DNA from: an uncultured Bryobacterales bacterium
Lineage (GTDB): Bacteria; Acidobacteriota; Terriglobia; Bryobacterales; UBA6623
Direction of reading: 5' to 3'
DNA: 64,000 bases
NCBI GenBank assembly: GCA_958295955.1
Contig: OY282420.1
Coordinates: forward strand, 3,486,435-3,550,434
Within the stretch, counting starts at the first letter, position 1, and each line of letters starts with the position of its first letter. The notes under the pieces are model-generated. The model searched no databases and had not been told where the DNA came from. It was given only the letters and a program-made list of their open reading frames with translations. Shown in pieces: positions 54,601-60,571 of this stretch. The translations under genes were made by a program, and so were the position numbers.

Positions 54601-55365
54601 ATGCCACTGCATTTTGCGGCTAGGTTCAATGAGAACTCCGATGTGACTGTGGCGCTCCTGGATGCCGGAGCGAACATTGCGGCGCGGGATGAACTTGGCC
54701 GGACGCCCCTGCATTGGGCTGCTCAGTCCAACGAGAGCCCCGCTGTGGTCACGGCGCTTCTGGATACTGGCGCAGACATTGAGGCGCGGGACGAACTTGG
54801 CCGGACGTCCCTGCATTGGGCTGCTCAGTCCAACGAGAACCCCGCTGTGGTCACGGCGCTTCTGGATACTGGCGCAGACATTGAGGCGCGGGACGAACTT
54901 GGCCGAACACCTCTGCATTATGCGGCTAGGTTTAACAATCTTGGCTGGAACCCCCTGCGTCCGATGGGTAGGCACACCGATGATTCCGCTGTGGCCGCGC
55001 TCCTGGATGTGGGCGCGAACATTGCAACACGGGACGACATGGGCAAGACGCCCCTGCATTGGGCTGCTCAGTCCAACGAGAATCCTGTCGTCGTCAAGGC
55101 GCTCCTGGATGCAGGCGCGGACACCGACGCACGGACCAAGATTGGCGGCATGCTCCCCCTACACCTTGCGGCTGGATACAGCACGAACTCCGCCGTGGTT
55201 GCCGCGCTCGTGGATGTCGGAGCGGATCCCAAGGCGCGGGATGGGGCCGGCAAGATACCCTGGGACTACGCCAAGGATAGAGATATCCTCATAGAGACTT
55301 TTCAATATCATGAGTTTAGAGAATACTTAACCGGGGCTACGCCAAAGACAGAGAACTGCCCATGA
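51694..55365 (+). CDS. Giant ankyrin-repeat protein of three fused modules
   Basis: 1223 residues from the GTG at 51694; an in-frame GTG at 51673 is possible. It has roughly 28-30 ankyrin repeats with a 34-residue period (102 bp) of the type GxTPLHxAAxSNENPAVVxALLxAGADIEARD. Three modules are clear: 51694 to about 52840, about 52900-54245 and 54260-55365. Each module opens with a phrase like AADYADWNSEKYFRAATLKD and the first two end with WDYAKDREPLKGSD or a variant, the same capping phrases as the stand-alone gene at 55501. It looks like fused tandem genes. Ankyrin arrays bind proteins, and in host-associated bacteria they can act on eukaryotic targets. No clear signal peptide; a short Cys-containing N-terminus (ALASGC) leaves lipidation possible. 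Confidence 0.92.
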   Translation: MSAPRAITTTALASGCAEWNSKKYFQEASGKNVTACLQSGADPNARDEHSYTPLHYAAWLNEHPAVIDALAAAGADIEAQDNIGRTPLHGAAESNENPAIIGALVAAGADIEAQDKYYNHTPLHLAAESNENPAVITALAAAGADLEAQDKNGRTSLHLAAASNENPAVVTVLAAAGADLEARDKYYSRTPLHLAAEFNKNPAVITAFAAAGANLDVRDKLDWTPLHAATAWRKRYAVIGALAAAGADLEARDKYHSRTPLHLAAGLNGNPAVITALAVVGADLEARDKYGVTPLHGAAESNENPAIIGALVDAGANPNARGKYGWTPLHLAARLNESLAVIGALLDAGADPKVWDEVCKTPWDYAKDREPLKGSDTYRRLMVPPRTMATTTTKKIKIWWRNMLMAPLRTISKSTLAADYADWNSEKYFRAATLKDVDACLQSGADPKAPDGNGKAPLHFAAVFNENPAVIKVLAAAGADPNARDGDGKTPLHLAAASNKNPSVIVALATAGADSNARDKYGQTSLHHAAESNDYPAVIMTLLDAGADLEARDKYGWTPLHLAVESNDYPAVIGVLAAAGADLKAERYYGWTPLHRAAGSNENPATIRVLTAAGANPKAQTAGGVTPLHHAAESSKTPAVIVALLDAGGDIEARDETGCTPLHRAAQYNENPTVVAALLKAGANTAARDETGETPLHCAARSNENPAVVTALLGAGANTAARDETGETPLHCAAQSNENPAVVTALLGAGAKIEARDEYGRTPLHLAAGSNETSAVVAVLLGAGVNLEARDMFGWTPLHYAAASNKNPSVTVALLDAGANPKARDETDKTPWDVAKRNELLKGSDAYQRLMTPSRTKETTALAADCTDWNSKEYFQAATVEDVANRIASGADIEARGKHGWTPLHFTARFNENPAVTATLLAAGANTEARDEYGETPLYWAAQSTENPAVIMTLLDAGADIETRDELGRMPLHFAARFNENSDVTVALLDAGANIAARDELGRTPLHWAAQSNESPAVVTALLDTGADIEARDELGRTSLHWAAQSNENPAVVTALLDTGADIEARDELGRTPLHYAARFNNLGWNPLRPMGRHTDDSAVAALLDVGANIATRDDMGKTPLHWAAQSNENPVVVKALLDAGADTDARTKIGGMLPLHLAAGYSTNSAVVAALVDVGADPKARDGAGKIPWDYAKDRDILIETFQYHEFREYLTGATPKTENCP
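53761..53964 (+). repeat. Two near-identical 102-bp ankyrin units
   Basis: Consecutive units 53761-53862 and 53863-53964, each starting GAGACCGGCGAGACGCC, differ at only a few positions, pointing to recent duplication inside the gene. Confidence 0.85.
54691..54894 (+). repeat. Two near-identical 102-bp ankyrin units
   Basis: Units 54691-54792 and 54793-54894, each starting GAACTTGGCCGGACG, differ at two bases by my count, one of them changing Ser to Asn in the helix-turn. Confidence 0.9.
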
Positions 55366-55486
55366 AACTTAGGGACTATTAGAGGTGTGGACGGGATCTA
55401 ATGTGGTTTTCAGCTTGCGCAGGAGCTTTGGGCTTCATCTAGTAAACGCCGCCCGCGCAAGACGTTTTGTCACGCTTATACTGAAT

Positions 55487-55492
55487 TATACT
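55487..55492 (+). promoter_or_regulatory. -10 element of the second ankyrin gene
   Basis: TATACT ends 8 nt before the ATG at 55501; a second TATACT lies at 55477-55482. AGGGG immediately before the start could also act as a weak ribosome-binding site. Confidence 0.45.
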
Positions 55493-55500
55493 TAGGGGCG

Positions 55501-56607
55501 ATGGTAACACGAACGATAACGACGACCGCCGTTACAATCCTGGCGCTCGGCGGATGCATCGTCCCGGGTTTGACGGATGTCGCTGACTGCACGGACTGGA
55601 ACGCGGAAGAGTACTTCCGAGAGGCGACGGTAAAGGATGTAGCCGACTGCCTCCGGTCGGGCGCAAACCCCAACGCGCGGGATGAGGATGGCTTGGCTCC
55701 TCTGCATTATACGGCTCAATCCGACGAGAATCCCGCCGTCATCATGGCGCTCCTGGACGCCGGGGCGGAACTCGAAGCGCGGGACAGGAATGGCAGGGCT
55801 CCCCTGCATGTTGCGGCTCGATTCAACGAGAATCCCGCAGTCATCACGGCACTCCTGGACGCCGGGGCGGACCTCGAAGCGCGGGACGAGTATGACGACA
55901 CTAAAGCGCGGGACGAGTATGGCGACACTAAAGCGCGATCCGCAGCGATTCTGGAGTATTTTAGAAAAAAGAGAAAAAAGATAGCGGACCTCGAAGCGCG
56001 GGACGAGTATGGCGACACTCCCCTGCATGATGCGGCTCGATTCAACGCGAATCCTGCCGTCATCACGGCGCTCCTGGACGCCGGGGCGGACCTCGAAGCA
56101 CGGGACGAGTATGGCAGGACTCCCCTGCATGGTGCGGCTCTAGCCAACGAGAATCCCGCAGTCATCACGGCACTCTTGGACGCCGGGGCGGACCTTGAAG
56201 CACGGGACAAATATGGCAGGACTCCCCTGCATGTTGCGGCTCAATCCGACGAGAATCCCGCAGTCATCACGGCGCTCTTGGACGCCGGGGCGGACCTCGA
56301 AGCGCGTACCGGGGATGGCGAGACTCCCCTACATGTTGCGGCTCAATACAACAAGAATCCCGCTATCATCGCTGCGCTCCTGGACGCCGGGGCGGACCTC
56401 GAAGCACGGGACAAATATGGCAGGACTCCCCTGCATGTTGCGGCTCAATCCGACGAGAATCCCGCAGTCATCACGGCGCTCCTGGACGCCGGGGCGGAAC
56501 CCAAGGCGCAGGATGGGGACGGCAAGATACCTTGGGACTACGCCAAAGACAGAGAAGCGCTCAAAGGCTCCGATGCCTACTGGCGGTTAAATGACGCGCG
56601 GTTTTGA
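55501..56607 (+). CDS. Ankyrin-repeat protein, probable lipoprotein
   Basis: 368 residues. The N-terminus (RTITTTAVTILALGGCIVPG) is a signal peptide with a lipobox-like LGGC, so it is probably lipidated. Then come TDWNAEEYFREATVKDVADC and eight ankyrin repeats of 34 residues, and finally WDYAKDREALKGSDAYWRL. A 39-residue insertion after the third repeat (ending DLEARDEYGDT) breaks the periodicity. The TGA overlaps the ATG of the nuclease-like gene as TGATG (56605-56609), so the two are translated together. Base composition is lower in GC than the flanking operons. Confidence 0.9.
   Translation: MVTRTITTTAVTILALGGCIVPGLTDVADCTDWNAEEYFREATVKDVADCLRSGANPNARDEDGLAPLHYTAQSDENPAVIMALLDAGAELEARDRNGRAPLHVAARFNENPAVITALLDAGADLEARDEYDDTKARDEYGDTKARSAAILEYFRKKRKKIADLEARDEYGDTPLHDAARFNANPAVITALLDAGADLEARDEYGRTPLHGAALANENPAVITALLDAGADLEARDKYGRTPLHVAAQSDENPAVITALLDAGADLEARTGDGETPLHVAAQYNKNPAIIAALLDAGADLEARDKYGRTPLHVAAQSDENPAVITALLDAGAEPKAQDGDGKIPWDYAKDREALKGSDAYWRLNDARF
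55876..56019 (+). repeat. 27-bp microrepeat with AT-rich insert
   Basis: The 27-bp unit beginning GAAGCGCGGGACGAG occurs at 55876-55902 and again (first base A) at 55903-55929, then once more at 55993-56019 after a purine-rich stretch encoding FRKKRKK. The 117-bp addition keeps the frame and interrupts the 102-bp ankyrin period. Confidence 0.8.
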
Positions 56608-57452
56608 TGTATAGTCAGGTAGTGGCGTCCAACACCTCCGTATCCCCCGTGAGCGTCAGCAGTCTCATGCAAAAACTCGGTCCTCGAGCGCAACAAGGAA
56701 GCAATCCTCGTTGCCATTGGTTGACCCACGGCACGCGCAGGGAGGTCGCCGGCAGACTCACAGGCTTGGCGCAAGGATGGGGCACGGTGTCGGAAGAAGA
56801 CAACTGGATGCCGGACGGGTTCTGTCCACCCGAGGAAGCCAGACTGGATGAGTCACAGAAATTGGTGTCCGCGGTGGCGGACCGTGGCAAGCTGAGCAAG
56901 TGGTGGTTGGCAGTCCCTCAAAGAGCTAATACACCCAATTGGGACATTGCCAGCACCTGTACAGTTCACGGGGTCCAAGGAGGAAAGGGTCTGCTTTTGG
57001 TTGAAGCAAAAGCGCATCATAACGAGTTGAAAAACAGTGCTAAAGGCAAACAATTCCAGCCCAATAATGCTAGCCATGACTCACGCAGTAATCATCATCG
57101 AATCGGCGCGGCTATCCATGAGGCGAATACCGCGCTGACAGCGCAGACAAAACTCTGTTGGGCATTGTCGCGGGACAAGCATTATCAGATGTCCAACCGC
57201 TTTGCCTGGGCATGGAAACTGACGGAACTCGGCTACCCGGTTATTTTGGTTTACCTCGGCTTCCTTAAAGCCAATGAGATGCATGACCGGGGAACGCCTT
57301 TCGATAGCTGTGACGACTGGAAAGAGTGTGTCAAAGAACACAGCCAACCTCTGTTTCCGGTGCAAATCTGGAATCAAAAGTGGACAGTGCATGGCCGCGC
57401 TTTCGTACCGTGCATCCATTCGCTCACAATGAGTTATGATGCTCCAATATGA
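56607..57452 (+). CDS. PD-(D/E)XK nuclease-like protein coupled to ankyrin gene
   Basis: 281 residues. Its ATG overlaps the upstream stop (TGATG). Mid-protein sequence NWDIASTCTVHG followed by GLLLVEAKAHHNELKN matches the core PD-(D/E)XK pattern (Asp, then Glu-x-Lys) of restriction-like nucleases. A conserved-looking C-terminal half follows: HYQMSNRFAWAWKLTELG, VILVYLGFL and WTVHGRAFVPCIHSL. There is no signal peptide or helicase domain. Composition is lower in GC than the neighbours, suggesting transfer. DNA degradation or modification-linked defence is plausible, but activity and target are unknown; a non-nuclease member of the fold is the alternative. Confidence 0.7.
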   Translation: MYSQVVASNTSVSPVSVSSLMQKLGPRAQQGSNPRCHWLTHGTRREVAGRLTGLAQGWGTVSEEDNWMPDGFCPPEEARLDESQKLVSAVADRGKLSKWWLAVPQRANTPNWDIASTCTVHGVQGGKGLLLVEAKAHHNELKNSAKGKQFQPNNASHDSRSNHHRIGAAIHEANTALTAQTKLCWALSRDKHYQMSNRFAWAWKLTELGYPVILVYLGFLKANEMHDRGTPFDSCDDWKECVKEHSQPLFPVQIWNQKWTVHGRAFVPCIHSLTMSYDAPI

Positions 57453-57579
57453 GTGACTGCCGGCCGCTCATTGTCCGCTTTTACGCACTTGCCGTTCAGC
57501 GCGATACGATTTCCCAAGTCGTCTGTCTCGATGCGGTGGCGCCACCGAGGCGGCAAAGACGTTCCCCGTCTCGATAGCG

Positions 57580-57585
57580 TATAGT
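57580..57585 (+). promoter_or_regulatory. -10 element of the small ORF
   Basis: TATAGT ends 11 nt before the ATG at 57597. Confidence 0.4.
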
Positions 57586-57596
57586 GAACGACGTCC

Positions 57597-57809
57597 ATGA
57601 ATGATCGACAAAGGAAAGCCTTTCTCCGCGGCATGGGGAGCGTGATGGACCTCTACCCATCGGCAGAGAGTTACGAGCGGCTTATTCCGCAGGGAACGGT
57701 CGAGGAGCGCTTGAGCCAAATCTGGGGGCGCGTGGGAGACTACCTCCGCTTTGGGATCGGCGTTGTCGGTGAAGAAGCAGAGGCGAAGCGGCAAGCAGAA
57801 CGCGATTAG
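57597..57809 (+). CDS. Small hypothetical protein
   Basis: 70 residues, starting MNDRQRKAFLRGMGSVMDLY and containing GTVEERLSQIWGRVGDYLRF. The pattern (RKAF-x-G-x-GSV) is one I associate with small conserved hypothetical proteins, but I cannot name the family. No signal peptide or membrane segment. It lies 144 bp after the nuclease-like gene, same strand, with its own -10-like hexamer, and may belong to the same island. A toxin-antitoxin or regulatory role is only a possibility. Confidence 0.65.
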   Translation: MNDRQRKAFLRGMGSVMDLYPSAESYERLIPQGTVEERLSQIWGRVGDYLRFGIGVVGEEAEAKRQAERD

Positions 57810-57870
57810 CAGGCCGGCGGCGGAGCATCGGCCGCCCCCTTGTCATCGGACGGGTTACATTCAATGACGG

Positions 57871-58065
57871 TCAAGCGTCTTTGCGCAAAAAGCGGAAGTC
57901 GCAGCCCTCGTGCGCTTGCGTCACCTGCTCGAGGAACAGCTTACCGTAACCGCGGAGGTAGCGGGGCGGCCGGGGCGGCGCGGCTTCGATGCGCCGCTTG
58001 ATCGCGTTCTCTTCGACCCGCAAGTCGATGCGGCGCTCGGGTACGTTCAACTCGATTTCGTCGCC
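57871..58065 (-). pseudogene. C-terminal remnant of an IlvD/Edd family dehydratase
   Basis: Read on the minus strand, TGDEIELNVPERRIDLRVEE is followed by RYLRGYGKLFLEQVTQAHEG and CDFRFL, the characteristic end of dihydroxy-acid dehydratases and relatives. About 62 codons remain and end in a normal TGA at 57871. Similarity starts exactly at the edge of the direct repeat (near 58066), so everything upstream has been lost or replaced. No start codon or other ilvD part is present in the window. Confidence 0.8.
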
Positions 58066-58896
58066 TGTACGCAGCCGGTTGGAATGGGACGGTTGGCCAC
58101 TTGGTTTGCGACGGAAGGAATCATGCTTGGCTTGCGCCGGCGCCCGCGCGCCTCGACCGCTAATCCGTCGACAAGCGCTTCGATTGCGGCGTCAAGCTCC
58201 CTGCCGCCCTCCAGGTAGGGTTTCCATGCCGCCTCGAGGACATCGAGATGATCGGGCCGGGCGCGCTCCCACAGGCCATGGCTCGAGGCATACGGCGTGT
58301 AGCCGGGGATGCGCCGCCGAACGATCTCGCCCGTCGAGTAGAAGAGGACGGCATGCCACAGGGTTTTTCGGGGGAGCAGTCTTCCCGGAGAGCGCGCCCG
58401 CGCGCTGATCGCTCCGCGGATTGTCCCGATGAGGGCGTGGGAAGCCTCGTGAAAAAGCGTTTCCAGACCTTCTGCCGCAGGCTGGTCGGGGGCGCTGCCG
58501 GCGATTGTGATCCGCGTCGGGTACAGCGTTGCGTACGCGCCGGCCCAATTGGCGTGAAAGACGACGTCGGTGCGAATCGCGCGTTCGGGCCATGCGGTTG
58601 CGTAAACGGATGAAAGCCGCTCCCTCAGAAATTCCTCGTGCTCGGTTATGAGCGGGCGCAGTCGGCGTATCCAGGCGCGGTTGCTCGGATCGTGCTCCCG
58701 CCGCCGGCTCAAGCGCTTGCCGGCAGAGGAAGTGGTGCGGATTGACCCGGAACCCGCTTTGAAAGCGAAAGGTCGTTTGCCCTTTCGCTTGACCGCGCAA
58801 GACGGCCGGGAGGAGCAACCACGCCGCAAGAGCCAGCCAACGATGTTTGCTCGCCGTGTGCGGGTTCCGATTATTCTTGCGTTTGTTTTTGGGCAA
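58047..58896 (-). pseudogene. Frameshifted exported HExxH-type protein
   Basis: The minus strand starts at 58896 with a signal-peptide-like N-terminus (LALAAWLLLPAVLRGQ) and FRFQSGFRVNPHHFLCRQAL. Near 58710 the frame is broken by one apparent extra base; the other frame then continues REHDPSNRAWIRRL, LITEHEEFLRERL, the metalloprotease-like LFHEASHALIGTI, LWHAVLFYSTGEIVRRR and GYTPYASSHGLWERA. HEASH fits HExxH and the later WHAVLFYSTGE may bring further ligands. Repaired, it would be about 280 residues. It lies 14 bp downstream of a sulfatase, same strand. The last residues run into repeat-derived sequence, so the original C-terminus is uncertain. A sequencing error cannot be excluded. Confidence 0.75.
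58066..58333. repeat. Right copy of the 266-bp direct repeat
   Basis: Near-identical to 50605-50870. On its right it continues naturally into the HExxH-type gene, so this is probably the parental copy; on its left it abuts the dehydratase remnant. Confidence 0.9.
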
Positions 58897-58910
58897 TGCC
58901 GCTCACGTAT

Positions 58911-60407
58911 CTAAACTTCGACGAAGAGTTTCGCCAGGCGCTCGACTTCGCCGGGCTTGGCGTCCGCGATGTTTTCGTCCTCCAGCGGGTCGTTTTCGCG
59001 GTCGTAAAGCTCGCGGCCGCGCCCGTCGAAATTCTCGACCAGCTTGTAGCGCCGGTCCTGGACGAAACGCCAGACGCCGGAGCGTATCTTCAGCGATGAA
59101 CGCGAGAACTCGCGGCGGTCATCGCTCGCGTTTTCCAGGATCGGCCGCAGCGATTGGCCGTCCTGGTATTCGAGCGCGCCCGCCTCGCCGATGTCCATGA
59201 AGGTGGCGGTCAGATCGATCAGGCTGACCATGGCATTGCTCTCGTAACCCCGGCGAATTGCCGGGCCGGCGAGCAGCAGCGGGACTCCGGCCGACGCTTG
59301 GTAAGGGACTGATTTACTCCAACGGCCGTGATCGCCCAACATCTCGCCGTGGTCGCTGGAATAGGCGATCACCGTATTTTCGAGTTCTCCCCGCTCCCGG
59401 AGCTTGGCGACGAATACGCCCAGCCAGCGGTCGATGTTTTCGATCATCGCGGCGTAGTTTTGCCGGATCGCGACGTGCTGTTCGGGCGGAAACGGCCCGT
59501 TGTAGTCGTGGGGCTGCGCGAAGTTGTCGATGACCCTGTCGGGGCCGCGGTATCTCGCGGCCATGCTCGCGGTGATGTCCATCGGCGGATGCGGACCGAC
59601 GAAGTTGAGCGCCAGGTGCCACGGCTTGCCGTCGGGCGCCCTCTCCAGGAGCTTCAGCCCGTTGCGGGCGATCCAGTTGTCGCAGTAGGCATCGTCCGGC
59701 AGCGGAACCGGCTTGGTTTCTCCCCACCAGGTCTCTTCCTTCAGCAGACGGTCGTAGTCCGGGAGGTCCGGATTGTTGACGATCTGGTTCCACTTCTTGA
59801 GTCCCAGCCGCTTGATTTCATCCGCCCAGAGTTTGCCGAGCGGGGGTTCGCGTGAATCGAGGTAAGCGTAGTAGGGGTCTTTGGGGCCGACGGGGTCGCG
59901 GTTGTACGCGGCTGCGCCGCCGCCCTTGCCGCCGTTGTCGATCATGTCGGAGAAGCCCCATGCTTCCATGCTGCCGCGGCCGTCGAGCCCCCATTCGTAG
60001 TTGCCTTTGTGCAGGTCGAGCTTGCCGCAGCCCATGACGTGATAGCCGCTGTTGCGCAGGGCCTTGTAGTAGCTGACCCGCTCGACGGGGTAGTTGTCGC
60101 TGTTGTTGCGCACGCCGCAGCGTTCGTAAACGCTGCCCGAGGCGAGGCATGCGCGGGACGGTCCGCAGACGGGCGAATCGACCACTGCATTGGCGAAAGA
60201 AACGCCGCTGTCGCGCAGGGCGGTCAGGTTCGGCGTCGGCGCCGGCGTTGCCGGATTCCAGCCGACCCAGTCCGCGCGGTGCTGGTCGGGGAAGAAAAAC
60301 AGGAAGTTCGGCCGCGCGGCCTGCCGCGGTCCCGGAATGGATTGACATGCTGCGGCTCCGGCGGCGGCTCCGGCGGCAGCCAGGAATTCTCGTCTTGTAG
60401 ATGGCAT
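58911..60407 (-). CDS. Tat-exported sulfatase
   Basis: 498-residue sulfatase. The N-terminus MPSTRREFLAAAGAAAGAAA is a twin-arginine signal with a Cys just after (AACQSIPG), so lipidation is possible. RPNFLFFFPDQHRADWVG binds metal and CGPSRACLASG near residue 81 holds the formylglycine cysteine. AYSSDHGEMLGDHGRWSK supplies distal ligands. It cleaves an organic sulfate, type unknown. The HExxH-type gene follows 14 bp downstream in the same direction, so the two were an operon. Confidence 0.93.
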   Translation of the reverse strand: MPSTRREFLAAAGAAAGAAACQSIPGPRQAARPNFLFFFPDQHRADWVGWNPATPAPTPNLTALRDSGVSFANAVVDSPVCGPSRACLASGSVYERCGVRNNSDNYPVERVSYYKALRNSGYHVMGCGKLDLHKGNYEWGLDGRGSMEAWGFSDMIDNGGKGGGAAAYNRDPVGPKDPYYAYLDSREPPLGKLWADEIKRLGLKKWNQIVNNPDLPDYDRLLKEETWWGETKPVPLPDDAYCDNWIARNGLKLLERAPDGKPWHLALNFVGPHPPMDITASMAARYRGPDRVIDNFAQPHDYNGPFPPEQHVAIRQNYAAMIENIDRWLGVFVAKLRERGELENTVIAYSSDHGEMLGDHGRWSKSVPYQASAGVPLLLAGPAIRRGYESNAMVSLIDLTATFMDIGEAGALEYQDGQSLRPILENASDDRREFSRSSLKIRSGVWRFVQDRRYKLVENFDGRGRELYDRENDPLEDENIADAKPGEVERLAKLFVEV

Positions 60408-60416
60408 CGTGCCGTC

Positions 60417-60422
60417 AGTTTA
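60417..60422 (-). promoter_or_regulatory. -10 element of sulfatase at 58911-60407
   Basis: On the minus strand, TAAACT ends 9 nt before the ATG at 60407. Confidence 0.4.
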
Positions 60423-60571
60423 GCGCCGCGCGGGAGGCGATTGCAGCACCGATTTTCGAAGCAGGGGCGGAACCGCGGGTAACCGCGCTTCGTTCGGATT
60501 CGCCCAATTAGTGGTTCGGTATGTCTTTGCCCCGGTCCGGTCTCGCTGTCGATGCGAGCGAAGGAGGATGC

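Noticed and set aside
55905-56020. Short direct repeats in the second ankyrin gene considered as a CRISPR-like array
   Set aside because: Copies are coding, in frame and irregularly spaced with no unique spacers.
57910-58218. Plus-strand 102-codon frame across the dehydratase remnant and the repeat
   Set aside because: The minus strand carries recognisable protein motifs there; the plus-strand reading does not.
50605-58333. Island as a classical transposon with the 266-bp repeats as terminal elements
   Set aside because: No transposase or integrase, no terminal inverted repeats seen, and the repeat contains part of an ordinary coding gene rather than an insertion sequence.
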